Made by a program: the position numbers and the translations under genes. This document shows positions 1-9,552 of a DNA stretch of 20,665 nt, piece after piece. The stretch is taken from positions 412 through 21,076 of IMG/VR virus record IMGVR_UViG_3300030333_008157. One strand, 5' to 3'. Source of the stretch: a virus. The notes under the pieces were generated by a model. The model had not been told where the DNA came from and ran no database searches. It was given only the letters and a program-made list of their open reading frames with translations. Every line of letters starts with the position of its first letter. Positions within the stretch are counted from its first letter, which is position 1.

Positions 1-3000
1 CCAGCATAGCTCGATCCAATAGCTATTCCTCCCGCTACATCTAATTTATTGGAAATGGAGGAAGTTCCGATACCAACATTACCAGCATTATCAATACGCA
101 TCCTTTCAGATGTTCCATTGATATCTATAACGAAGTTGCCATCTCCGATTAGCATATTATCGGAGGTATCAATCTTAACCATTTGGAAATTGCCACCTCC
201 ATTGGTTTCACCTAGTAAAGATTTAGCATTATCTAATCTTATATCACCACCTCCGACATGAAGTAATGATTCTGGACCACTTACCCCTATACCTACTTTG
301 CCATCCTCTTGGATACGCATGAGTTCAGTCCCAGCGTCAACTGTGCTATCTTTCCTAAACCTATAGCTTGATGAGGTAGAGCTATTGTCACAATCAATTT
401 GGAAAATCATTGAGTCGGCGGTAATTAATCTCCCGCCAGCAACTCCATCTTCTCCTATTTTTACTGTGCTATACAGTCCCGTGACTCCAGAGATGTGCGG
501 TCCCGTGGAAATTATGGAAGTTGTAGTTGTATTCCCATTGTCACAAACGTTTTGAAGATTTTGTGTCTCCGCAGGAGAATCGCCTGAAAGGAGATAAGGA
601 ACACCATTGTTCGTTATACGGTTTCCAACACCTGTGCCTAAGAAGCTGCCTGAACCAGAGATGTCGCCAATAACTTGTAACTCTGCGGTTGGATTAGTTA
701 TGCCGATACCTACTCCATTTACCCCTCCACCAAAGTCGGCATCAACAATGGTCATTTTGGTGGCATCGTCTATATTAAATCTAATATAATTATTTCCTAC
801 AGCATTAAAACGGTTGTGAGCCATTTCCATGTAGTAAGAAGAATTATAAGAGTTTCTTATTCCGTAGGTGTCAGCGCCATTTGTTGATACATCAAGTTTT
901 CTAGCTGGAGAAGAGGTTCCTATACCAACATCACCCTCTTTGATAATCATATCAAGAGTGCCAGCCTCATCTACTCCGTTTCTGGCAAATGTTATAGTAT
1001 CATTAGATCCACCATTATCTGAATCATAATTAATAAACAGAGAGCCTTTTGCGTTTATAGCAGAAGTATTAGAACCTAAGAAATCAATTTGTTGTCTTGA
1101 AGCTCCTCTATTAGTTATTTCAACTCCATCTGTCCCATCCCAGAATTTGGCGATACTATTAGTCCCATAGGCAACTGTTCCAACTTCAAATTTAGAAGTC
1201 GGGCTGGTTGTTCCAACACCAACTTTTCCGTAAGAGGGATTTAATAATAAAGTATAATTAGTGTTGCTACCAGTATGACGAGATTCAATGTAAGAGGCAC
1301 TTGATGCTCTATCTACACCCATCTCTAATGCCATCGCTCCATTTGCGCTGTCGGTGACAATCAAACCGCTTGGATTGGTCTGACCGCGATTCATGGGAGT
1401 ATCTACAACAAGTCTTGTTATAGGTGCAGTTGTCCCTATACCTACATTTCCATCAGATGCAAATCTTACTAATTCAGTGCTAGAATTAACGAAAGTAATA
1501 TCAGTTGACGCACTACTAGCTCTTATCTGTGCTTGGTTTCCAGCAAAATAAAATTCTCTACTGTTCCCATCTATTCTTACATTACCATCAACCGTAAGTT
1601 TTTCAGATGGATTAGTTGTTCCTATACCAACATTTTTAGTAGAATCTTGGATTGTAATTGCAGCAGCACTATCTCCTGCACTCGCTGTGCCATCAACTAT
1701 TCTTAAATCATTATATCCATATTGGCCAATAAACCAATTAGTGTTAAGATCAAGACCATTGTAAGTTGCAGTAGCTGAATTTGTTCTAAAGTAAGCTCCA
1801 GCGGTTTGGCTTGTAACTTTAATACTTGCATCGTTACGCTCTCTAACTGCATTTATAACATCACTATTTCCAGATCCAAAAACGTAAAGATCGGCAGCAG
1901 GTGTAGTGGCTGCGCTACCGCTTATAATTGTTCCATTTGCTACTTCTATAGATGTTGTTGTGGTGTTCCCGCGAGTCGTAACAGTCTGTAAAGTATCAGC
2001 TTCTGCTGGGTTATTCTCACCAGTTAAAACTGGAACACCACTTACATGCAATCCCTGTCCGAAATATCCAATCGAGGGAACATGAAGACCGCTAGCATAA
2101 TCTAAAGTTATAGTATGCTTACCACTTGAAGTATGGATTCTATCTTGACCATCTGCCAAAACAGCAGCGCCATTGTATCCTGATGGAATCTCTGCTTTGT
2201 TTCCTACTGCGAAACCATACCAGCCACTAATTTTATTTGAATTTCCACCCGCAATAGCAGATTGATCTCCTGAAATCTCATTACCAACTCCCCCCGCAAT
2301 AACAGCCCCCTGTCCAGCATGGATTATATTTGTTCCACCTGCACCAATAAATGAAAAAGTAGAATAAACTTGGTTTTGTGTTCCTCCTGCAATAGCACTA
2401 GAGCTATAGTTACCACTTATAGTGTTCTCAAAACCTCCACCAATAAAACTTTGGGTTGTAGTGTGAAGGTTGTTTTGATACCCCCCTCCTATAACACCTC
2501 CTTGACCTTCTTTAATTTTATTTTGATATCCACCCCCAATAAGAGATTGGTCACTTTTTAGAATATCATTATTAAATCCTCCAATACTTGAAGAATATTG
2601 ACTTCCTGTAATATCAATACCTGATCCACCTCCAATAAAATTAAAGTTTCCACCAGAAATATTACCTAACACTCCCCCTGCGATAACATCGAAGTCTCCG
2701 CTAACTACATGTCCAGATCCTCCAAGTATAGCTACACCTGTTGAATAGGCATTTGAATCAATAGCTCCTATTCTAGATTTTTCTTTTGTAGATATACCAT
2801 ATCCATCATTTGTCCCCAAACTTGTGACACTCTTATCTCCAATAATAATTAGTTTTTGTTCACTTCCTGGGTCTGTGCCAATACCAACATTTCCAGCTAA
2901 TTTAGCTTGTTGCGAAGAATCAACGGTTAGTGCTTCGCTTCCTGCGGTTCTTAATTCGAAACTATCGTTGCCATTGAAACCAAAATAAGTATCAGTATCT

Positions 3001-4766
3001 CCGTAATGAGTGATGTAATCATTAACCTTTATCCCTCCAGCAGTTACTTCTATACCTTGATTTGTAGTATTTCCTTCAGTAGTAACTTCTTGAAGGTTTT
3101 GACTTCCTCCTCCTGCTGCATCTCCAGAGAGCAAGTAAGGTAAATCACTAGGACCAGTTAATCTTCCTCCCTCGCCTGTTCCACAAGCATTACCATACAC
3201 CTCAAGCTTGCAATCTCCATCGGGGATGGTCCCTATTCCAACACTTCCATCTTTTGTATGAATAGTATTAGGATAATCGGAGCTTGGAGGTCCAATAGTT
3301 AAACAGTTGCCTGTCATATACCCAGATTCATTCCCGCTAACAACCAGATTACCGTGAATTGATTGGTTACCTACATTAAATAAAGTGTCTATTCCTAGTT
3401 GGACGCTCTCTACAATTTTTACTCTAGAGGCTACTGGCAACGCATCTGTTCCTAAAGGACTTTCAAAATTAACTCCAGCGGGGTTTTCAATTATATATTT
3501 AATATTTTGATATCTATTCCCCGAAACCCCATCTCCTTTAGTAAAAGTAAATGTTTGCCCCCCCTGAATCGGCTCTAGGGGATAACTACCAATTAGAAAA
3601 TCTTCTGTTGTTTGATAATTTCCAGCAGAGCTATAGGTTAAATTTCCGTCACCAGCCGCAAAAAAACTAATTCTTGCATTACTGTAGTCAGTATAAGCGG
3701 GATCATTATCAAAATGAAATTGAAACGAGACTTGATCTTTAACACCAGAACCGCTTACTCCACTTACTGGTTGGTTATTGAAGTATCTCCTAGCTTCAAT
3801 TCTATCTGCTTCCGAGGTAATGCTAGAGGTGTCAGGTAATCCGTGATCTTCGAAAGCTTCATTTAACCTAATTTGCTCTCCATCTTGGACATAAACTCTT
3901 TCTACAGAGATCGGGTTTGAATACAAGTAGAAGAAACTCTTTTTTTCGGTTCCGTCATTGTTAACCGTGTCTATCTGTAGACCGAAATTTCTAGTTAAAC
4001 TTCCAAATACATTAATATTATCTTGCTCAGTAAAAGTAAAAACAGAATCCTGTGTAGTCCTATAGTTTAAGTAAACCATATTACCATCTGAGTCCAGAAT
4101 GCTAATCCTCTGTTCGGTAAGAAAAGGGTTTTCCTGAAATTCTGCGGCACTTGAGACTCGTCCTCCCCCTTGGTCTGTAATACCAAAAGAGAGAGTTAGA
4201 TCACCACCCCCATAAACACCACTTCCAGTGGTCCATAAAGTTAAATCACTTGTATCAGTCTCAAAATCTAAATCAAATTCATGAATATTTTTTGTTTTAA
4301 AATAGCCTTTAAAGTAACTACCTCCTGGGTTTGTTGTTCCAACACCCACCATTCCCGTCCACCTATCTGTAGCTGTAGTTCCTATTCCTACAGCATACAA
4401 AGCCCCAGACATAAAAGTATTCTTAGGGAGGTCCGTAACTGCTCCTGTATTCCAATATGATCCTTCAATAAATCCAGTGGGATCTATTCTAAGATCTCCA
4501 TTTGGAGTTGCTCCCCCTATAACTGTAACACCAGATGAAATATAATGGTCAGAAGCAGGAACATAATATCCCGTAGGAAGAGCACTTCCCCCTGACGGCA
4601 CTGCCACATGCAAAAACTCCAATGAAGTCCAAGATCCACTAACAGCACGTTCTCTAAAGTATCCCCCTACCCCTGTAGCGCCAGTAACATAATCTCTAGC
4701 CCCTGAACAGTATACTGCTGCTCCTTGGTTCTTGGTAACGGTTAGAGGATTATAATAAAGAGGCAT
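1..4766 (-). CDS. Giant repeat-rich phage tail fibre, C-terminus beyond the left edge
   Basis: This is an open frame of 1588 codons, starting at ATG 4766 and still open at position 1. It directly follows the J-like gene, with one base between the TAA at 4770-4768 and this ATG, so it is probably a receptor-binding side or tip fibre. The N-terminal ~130 residues have few repeats and may attach to the virion. Then come about ten copies of a short motif of type VGIGTxxPxxKLxV, between residue ~125 and ~1565. Three longer units of type PYLLSGDxxAxxQNLQxVTxxGNTTTTSI begin near residues ~550, ~910 and ~1390. A central array (residues ~677-865) repeats IxGGxxNxIxGxxS. Such repeats are typical of trimeric, beta-rich phage fibres and YadA-like adhesins, which is family knowledge. 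Trimerisation and receptor binding are inferred. Any C-terminal chaperone or peptidase domain would lie outside the window. No clear Shine-Dalgarno sequence is present, so translation may be coupled to J. Confidence 0.88.
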   Translation of the reverse strand, partial: MPLYYNPLTVTKNQGAAVYCSGARDYVTGATGVGGYFRERAVSGSWTSLEFLHVAVPSGGSALPTGYYVPASDHYISSGVTVIGGATPNGDLRIDPTGFIEGSYWNTGAVTDLPKNTFMSGALYAVGIGTTATDRWTGMVGVGTTNPGGSYFKGYFKTKNIHEFDLDFETDTSDLTLWTTGSGVYGGGDLTLSFGITDQGGGRVSSAAEFQENPFLTEQRISILDSDGNMVYLNYRTTQDSVFTFTEQDNINVFGSLTRNFGLQIDTVNNDGTEKKSFFYLYSNPISVERVYVQDGEQIRLNEAFEDHGLPDTSSITSEADRIEARRYFNNQPVSGVSGSGVKDQVSFQFHFDNDPAYTDYSNARISFFAAGDGNLTYSSAGNYQTTEDFLIGSYPLEPIQGGQTFTFTKGDGVSGNRYQNIKYIIENPAGVNFESPLGTDALPVASRVKIVESVQLGIDTLFNVGNQSIHGNLVVSGNESGYMTGNCLTIGPPSSDYPNTIHTKDGSVGIGTIPDGDCKLEVYGNACGTGEGGRLTGPSDLPYLLSGDAAGGGSQNLQEVTTEGNTTNQGIEVTAGGIKVNDYITHYGDTDTYFGFNGNDSFELRTAGSEALTVDSSQQAKLAGNVGIGTDPGSEQKLIIIGDKSVTSLGTNDGYGISTKEKSRIGAIDSNAYSTGVAILGGSGHVVSGDFDVIAGGVLGNISGGNFNFIGGGSGIDITGSQYSSSIGGFNNDILKSDQSLIGGGYQNKIKEGQGGVIGGGYQNNLHTTTQSFIGGGFENTISGNYSSSAIAGGTQNQVYSTFSFIGAGGTNIIHAGQGAVIAGGVGNEISGDQSAIAGGNSNKISGWYGFAVGNKAEIPSGYNGAAVLADGQDRIHTSSGKHTITLDYASGLHVPSIGYFGQGLHVSGVPVLTGENNPAEADTLQTVTTRGNTTTTSIEVANGTIISGSAATTPAADLYVFGSGNSDVINAVRERNDASIKVTSQTAGAYFRTNSATATYNGLDLNTNWFIGQYGYNDLRIVDGTASAGDSAAAITIQDSTKNVGIGTTNPSEKLTVDGNVRIDGNSREFYFAGNQAQIRASSASTDITFVNSSTELVRFASDGNVGIGTTAPITRLVVDTPMNRGQTNPSGLIVTDSANGAMALEMGVDRASSASYIESRHTGSNTNYTLLLNPSYGKVGVGTTSPTSKFEVGTVAYGTNSIAKFWDGTDGVEITNRGASRQQIDFLGSNTSAINAKGSLFINYDSDNGGSNDTITFARNGVDEAGTLDMIIKEGDVGIGTSSPARKLDVSTNGADTYGIRNSYNSSYYMEMAHNRFNAVGNNYIRFNIDDATKMTIVDADFGGGVNGVGIGITNPTAELQVIGDISGSGSFLGTGVGNRITNNGVPYLLSGDSPAETQNLQNVCDNGNTTTTSIISTGPHISGVTGLYSTVKIGEDGVAGGRLITADSMIFQIDCDNSSTSSSYRFRKDSTVDAGTELMRIQEDGKVGIGVSGPESLLHVGGGDIRLDNAKSLLGETNGGGNFQMVKIDTSDNMLIGDGNFVIDINGTSERMRIDNAGNVGIGTSSISNKLDVAGGIAIGSSYA
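40..4400 (-). repeat. Dispersed VGIGT and GNTTT repeat motifs of the fibre
   Basis: VGIGT-type units (VGIGTTNPSEKLTV, VGVGTTSPTSKFEV, VGIGTSSPARKLDV and others) are scattered from about 4390 down to about 70. Three long units carrying LQ-x-V-xx-x-GNTTT lie at about 3130-3040, 2040-1940 and 615-500, each preceded by a P-x-L-x-G-(D/E) segment. Their spacing of roughly 1.1 and 1.4 kb divides the fibre into three modules, which suggests growth by internal duplication. Confidence 0.7.
2170..2740 (-). repeat. Tandem ~15-16-residue protein repeats, IxGGxxNxIxGxxS, in the fibre
   Basis: About eleven to twelve successive units lie within the fibre frame. Examples are LIGGGYQNKIKEGQGG, VIGGGYQNNLHTTTQS, FIGGGFENTISG, AIAGGTQNQV, VIAGGVGNEISGDQS and AIAGGNSNKISG. 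The glycine pair and the Asn keep fixed spacing while the other positions vary. The pattern resembles the left-handed beta-roll repeats of YadA and Hep_Hag-type adhesin heads. That structural reading is inference. Confidence 0.75.
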
Positions 4767-4767
4767 T

Positions 4768-7700
4768 TTATAAAATAGTTATTTGATTTAAAAATGAAGT
4801 GCTATGAGTTAAAAGTTCATTATAAACAACAAAAATACCTGATGTATCATATTGAGAATCAAAAAAAGCATTTTGGGTATTGTTACCCCCCTTATTACCT
4901 AGTGCGTTCACACTATAGTTAAATACACCTACCTGTGCCAATCCTGTAAATGCATGTTCAGTGTCTGTAACTGACTCATCTTGTATTTGACCATTTGGAT
5001 ATGTTAAAATAACATTATATCCTGTGCTATTACTTACAGCCCCCCATTGACCTGTTATATTAAAAGTTTGATCAACGGCATTAGGGATACCTGTTGTGAC
5101 TGAAGTTATTACTGGCGTATCAAGAGTTGTGTAAGTTGTCCCATTGACCGTTTGAGAGGATTGATAGCTAAAAGTATTAGTCAAAGGTTCTATACTTATA
5201 TCTTCCTCAATTAATTTAAATTTACCTGTTTCATATTTAGTAGCACTGACTAGATATTCGTTTGGAGCTTCCTCTTTTAAAGATACGACTTTGTAAATAA
5301 ATGGACTTGCATCTTTTATTTCAAATTTAGCAGCACTACCTAATTTTAAAAATGGTAGTAATTCAGGTTTATCAACTCCAGAAACTAAAGTTCCATAGTT
5401 GTTTAAGCCTGTAGCCGCCAACTCAGCAGGAGTGCTCATTATGTTTCCTGTTATGTTCAGAACCGCCATTTGATCAGGACCAATGGCTTGAGGTAAATTC
5501 TTACCCTCAAAACCATAATATGGACCAACCATACCTGCTTCATCAATACCAGAAAAGAAGGCTACTTTATCAGTATCAGTGGACCTTTTATCTGGGGCAG
5601 TCATATCGACAACTGATATTTTGCCAGTCAATAAGTCTGCGAAACTTTGCATTCCCGTCCATTGAGATATAAAAGTTCCAGAATATAAGTTGCGAGCATT
5701 TCCAGATCCAAAAACCCATCCTGTTACACCAGTTTCAAAATAAATATATGGGTAATCTGTGATAGAGGGGTTTCCTGTGTATAATGCATATTCTTGATAA
5801 CGAGTTTCTGAATTATTATCTTCGCGAGTAGCATCTGCATAACCATCTATATATCCAGAGAACCCATAATCTCCTGTGAACATGGTATTACCTGATACCC
5901 ACATATCTTTGGGGGTAGAATCTTTTCCTGTAATAGTGAAAGACTCATACCTTTCCCTGTTTATCTGCGCTCCGCTTTCAATATCACTTAACGCATTTCT
6001 TCCTGTTGGATTATAAACGGTCAATATTCCGTTCATATCAGAATCAACAAAAGTATTAGTTAATCGAATTGTTTCAGCCTCCAAATCAACAGCTAAAACC
6101 TTACCAAAGTTTGCTTTGTTTGTTTTTAGCTCATCCTCAATAGTTATCAAATCCCCAGGCTGACACAACAAACTCTCTAACCCAGCGGTAAAAGCTACAG
6201 TTTGGTTCTCTGTAATTCTAGAAAATATTTCATGCTGGCCTACCCGTCTAGCCATGGCGCGAGAAGTAATTCCTACTCCTTCAATTTTTTTCTTAAAAAT
6301 ACCTCTCTCTCGGATATCTTCTTCGTTTTCAATAACTTCTATCTTGGGGGCGAAATTATCAAAGCGGTCTTTGAATCCCACCTCAATGCAATTGTATTGC
6401 TCATCTCTCCTATAGTTGCCATAGAAAAACATCCCATCCTTTACTGTTTCATTAGTAAACAAATTGAGGGGTGTTCTTGGTCTATCGTCAACAAAAGTTA
6501 TTTCTGAGTTAGCAAAGAAAGCTCTACCTCTAAAGATATTAGCTATTGTGTTAATCGCATCATATATTTTTTGTCCTTGGTCGAAAACTATGTTGCAAGA
6601 AAAACGAGGCTCTAATCCTCCTCTTCCATCTGTAACTCCCTTAAAGTAGCCGTCATCATCGACTGCATCACAAAACTTTCCTATTTCATAAAGCTGCCAT
6701 ATGTTTATAGAATCCACATCTATGTGAGAACCCATTCCATAGCGTTGATTAACTAATAAATCATATAAAATCCAAGCTGGGTTATCAGTCCATCTCAGTT
6801 CATCGTGGAAGGTGCCATCCCAATCTCCATCATAGATAAGCTTAGAGTCTTTGGGGCATGAGTTATATTTTGCCTGTGTCTCCCAATATCTTTTATCAAT
6901 TCCATCAACGACAGGAAAATAATTACTTGGAAGCCTAACTTTTTTTAATTTACAATCAAAACTCCTTGCAGGTATTGACCCAAAAGCTCTGGAGTCTAAC
7001 TTTGTTCCCACTATAGCTGAAAACGGATAAGGTAAATCTACAGGTATAATTTCAGTTACCTTGTCTAGTGAAACATCTTTATTCAATAATACAGAATGAG
7101 ACTCAAAAGATAACTTTGTTACTCTTATATATCTTTTTTCTACAGAGTCTTGATCAATACTGTCGGCTTGAAAGCCTATCTCGCCTGTAGAGTTTAGACT
7201 CTCAACATTAGATCTTCTTACTCTGGGCAAAGGAAAAGGTTCACTTAAAGTATTTGCTCCATCCAACCTGACCACAAATTGCTTTGACGACTCTCCTTTG
7301 TAATCAGGGTTACCTATATCAATTAAAGTAGACCCTTCAATTAAAGCAACAATTCTATAAGTGAAAGTTTTGAAAGGAAGCTCACTACCCTTTTCACCTA
7401 CCCTACCCGTTTCGACCTGTATGTTTAAAACCGTAGGAAATTTAGTTCCTATTTTTAAATCATTATTACTGTTAGTTGACCCCCCTACATTATCGACCTC
7501 TTTAATCAAAGTGTCGTTTAAGCTCGCGATATTAAGGGTAATGAAACAACTAGTTACATTGGGATTGTAAACATAATGTGTTGTGGGAAGGGCTATCTCA
7601 TCCCAGTTAACTAGGGAGTCCTTGGCCCAAGATCCATAATCTCTTGTTGCATTATCTGCACCAGTTCTCTCGTCATCACTACCCTCACCTTTAGGCAGAC

Positions 7701-9552
7701 CGTCCGATCCCACTTCTAAATTATAGTTGTTTGCTCTACCCTTTTGCAAAACTTCCGCTCGGGTAAGCATGGATGGATTTTGTAGAATTCTTTGAGGTGG
7801 ACCACCTCCGTCTACACCTCCCTTTGAAGTGAAGGGACCAAAAAGTTGAGATCCATATTTATGGTCAATAAATACAGCCTTAAAGAAATTAAATGGACCT
7901 TGGTTTTCTGAGCCATCTCTAAATTCCGCTAAGACATTAGAGTAATTATATTTTTGGTTTGTCGTTTGAAATCCGTTCTCGCTCAAAGGAATCATTTCTT
8001 TCGCATATTGAAAACAATCTAAATCAGCAAATAAATCTTTTACTTTTTTAGGTATCGCAAAATTTATTCCCCACCCCCACCTATCACCACTACATCTTAA
8101 AGCATCTCTTCGAACAAGCGGCTCAAACTGAAAAAGAAGAAATCCAAACATTTTTCCAGTGGCGACTATTTCGTCACCTCTTTTTTCAACGACAGGACAA
8201 GTAACATCAGCTATTCTTATCCCCGCTTCTTTCATCTTAAAATAAAGATTCCATCCATTAGTAAGCCCATAAGGATAGGTAAACATGCTTTCTAATTGAC
8301 CTTCCGCATTGAATAAGCTTTTACCTTCTAAGAGTGGGTTGTTCTCTTCTACTTTAACTATGCATGTCCAATTTTTCTCTCTTGAGTTGGATGATTTTTT
8401 CTGCCAATCTCTAATTAATGCTACTGCACCGTTTTGAGAGCCATTAAAAGGGTGATTGGGGTTCCAACCTAAAGTCCCTAAAGCTTTAGAGGCGAGTTGC
8501 CTCTGGATAAGAAGAGCATCAGGATCTAAATTCCCTTCACTATTATTTTGATTAAATAAATTTAAAATAGACTTTAAAGCTCTGACATTTGTGTTGTCAT
8601 GTTTTGCGGCACTTAAACCTCCTCCACTGCCAGAAAAACCGTTTGCTACTCTTCCTATATCCCAATAGGTATTATGCCAAAGCCTTTTACCACTACTCAC
8701 ATAACCCATACTGTCACCACCGAATCCGATGTAGAATTTAACAGTTTGACTAGTTTCCCCTGCGGGAAATCCATTATCTCTATGGTAAGTAGCACAATCT
8801 GCCCAACCAACCCTATCAATATCACCATATGGTTCAGTTGAGCTTCTAAAAACAGCGTTATTGTTACTATTAAATTCAGACCTTACATTTCCGTTCTTCC
8901 AAAAGAAAAATCTTTTTTCTAAACTTCCTGTCCCTTCTTTTTCTTTTTTTATGTATGCTCGATAATATACACCCCTGAGATTTTTATTTCTCGGATGTCT
9001 ATCGAAACATTTGTTAATTGAATTTCTTTCCCTCAACATTATCATGTTGACATGTGGAGAAGTTACAACTTCCCCGTCCAGAATTGGCCCACTGACTCCA
9101 TCTTTCCTAAGAGCGGTAATCCTTCCTGCTGACGACCTATCCTTCTGTTGATTGACGGCTTTAAAAAACAGTTGGCAGTTTTTTATTCCAGATCCTTCTG
9201 AGTCAGCCAATTTGCTGGGCTGAACCTCTACCGTTTCCGCTATAACATTAGCGTCAAAATTAGTTTCACTACCGACCTTAGGGCAGCGTTTATTTTTCTG
9301 TTGAGTAACAGCTACAGGGGTATCGTCTAAATATATTCCTTGTAGTATATCGAGACCATCAACAACCTCTCCAAATCGGTTTACGATCCCCTCGATTGGT
9401 CCATCGCTAATTAAATCAAGGATCTCTGAGTAACTAAAGGAAGCCCCATACTGCAACTCTCCCATAACGGGAGGTTTATAAACTGGAGGTTTAGGCTCAT
9501 TTCGCCTTTTACCTCCTCCAGCAATCTGCATCTTTTTTAAAATATGACTCAT
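4768..9552 (-). CDS. J-like central tail-tip (host specificity) protein
   Basis: This 1594-residue protein is the likely central fibre or tip attachment protein, the equivalent of lambda J. Lambda J is about 1130 residues, so this one is some 460 longer. Near the N-terminus (residues ~40-57), SYSEILDLISDGPIEG is the typical start of the J family. At about residues 910-950, NPAWILYDLLVNQRYGMG followed by a WQLYEIGKFCDAV segment matches the conserved tail-hub region of J proteins. The C-terminal ~90 residues (about 1480-1565) read as a fibronectin type III-like domain, from LDTPVITSVT to the FNYSVNALGNKGG strand. Residues ~100-640 are a large insert without a family I recognise. The start codon overlaps the TGA of the I-like gene (ATGA). 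In lambda, J ends the L-K-I-J run, and the same order is kept here. Receptor contact is inferred from the family. Confidence 0.9.
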   Translation of the reverse strand: MSHILKKMQIAGGGKRRNEPKPPVYKPPVMGELQYGASFSYSEILDLISDGPIEGIVNRFGEVVDGLDILQGIYLDDTPVAVTQQKNKRCPKVGSETNFDANVIAETVEVQPSKLADSEGSGIKNCQLFFKAVNQQKDRSSAGRITALRKDGVSGPILDGEVVTSPHVNMIMLRERNSINKCFDRHPRNKNLRGVYYRAYIKKEKEGTGSLEKRFFFWKNGNVRSEFNSNNNAVFRSSTEPYGDIDRVGWADCATYHRDNGFPAGETSQTVKFYIGFGGDSMGYVSSGKRLWHNTYWDIGRVANGFSGSGGGLSAAKHDNTNVRALKSILNLFNQNNSEGNLDPDALLIQRQLASKALGTLGWNPNHPFNGSQNGAVALIRDWQKKSSNSREKNWTCIVKVEENNPLLEGKSLFNAEGQLESMFTYPYGLTNGWNLYFKMKEAGIRIADVTCPVVEKRGDEIVATGKMFGFLLFQFEPLVRRDALRCSGDRWGWGINFAIPKKVKDLFADLDCFQYAKEMIPLSENGFQTTNQKYNYSNVLAEFRDGSENQGPFNFFKAVFIDHKYGSQLFGPFTSKGGVDGGGPPQRILQNPSMLTRAEVLQKGRANNYNLEVGSDGLPKGEGSDDERTGADNATRDYGSWAKDSLVNWDEIALPTTHYVYNPNVTSCFITLNIASLNDTLIKEVDNVGGSTNSNNDLKIGTKFPTVLNIQVETGRVGEKGSELPFKTFTYRIVALIEGSTLIDIGNPDYKGESSKQFVVRLDGANTLSEPFPLPRVRRSNVESLNSTGEIGFQADSIDQDSVEKRYIRVTKLSFESHSVLLNKDVSLDKVTEIIPVDLPYPFSAIVGTKLDSRAFGSIPARSFDCKLKKVRLPSNYFPVVDGIDKRYWETQAKYNSCPKDSKLIYDGDWDGTFHDELRWTDNPAWILYDLLVNQRYGMGSHIDVDSINIWQLYEIGKFCDAVDDDGYFKGVTDGRGGLEPRFSCNIVFDQGQKIYDAINTIANIFRGRAFFANSEITFVDDRPRTPLNLFTNETVKDGMFFYGNYRRDEQYNCIEVGFKDRFDNFAPKIEVIENEEDIRERGIFKKKIEGVGITSRAMARRVGQHEIFSRITENQTVAFTAGLESLLCQPGDLITIEDELKTNKANFGKVLAVDLEAETIRLTNTFVDSDMNGILTVYNPTGRNALSDIESGAQINRERYESFTITGKDSTPKDMWVSGNTMFTGDYGFSGYIDGYADATREDNNSETRYQEYALYTGNPSITDYPYIYFETGVTGWVFGSGNARNLYSGTFISQWTGMQSFADLLTGKISVVDMTAPDKRSTDTDKVAFFSGIDEAGMVGPYYGFEGKNLPQAIGPDQMAVLNITGNIMSTPAELAATGLNNYGTLVSGVDKPELLPFLKLGSAAKFEIKDASPFIYKVVSLKEEAPNEYLVSATKYETGKFKLIEEDISIEPLTNTFSYQSSQTVNGTTYTTLDTPVITSVTTGIPNAVDQTFNITGQWGAVSNSTGYNVILTYPNGQIQDESVTDTEHAFTGLAQVGVFNYSVNALGNKGGNNTQNAFFDSQYDTSGIFVVYNELLTHSTSFLNQITIL

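Noticed and set aside
49-2561. Several plus-strand frames of 60-70 codons across the fibre gene
   Set aside because: They are antisense shadows of the repetitive minus-strand fibre gene, with Pro/Ser/Ile-rich translations that mirror the GIGT repeats.
2170-2740. CRISPR array or DNA-level tandem repeat
   Set aside because: The period is in the protein. The DNA units are not identical, there are no unique spacers, and the reading frame runs through.
6202-6649. Plus-strand frames of 101 and 61 codons inside the J-like gene
   Set aside because: The minus-strand reading carries the conserved J family segments; no start signal supports the plus frames.
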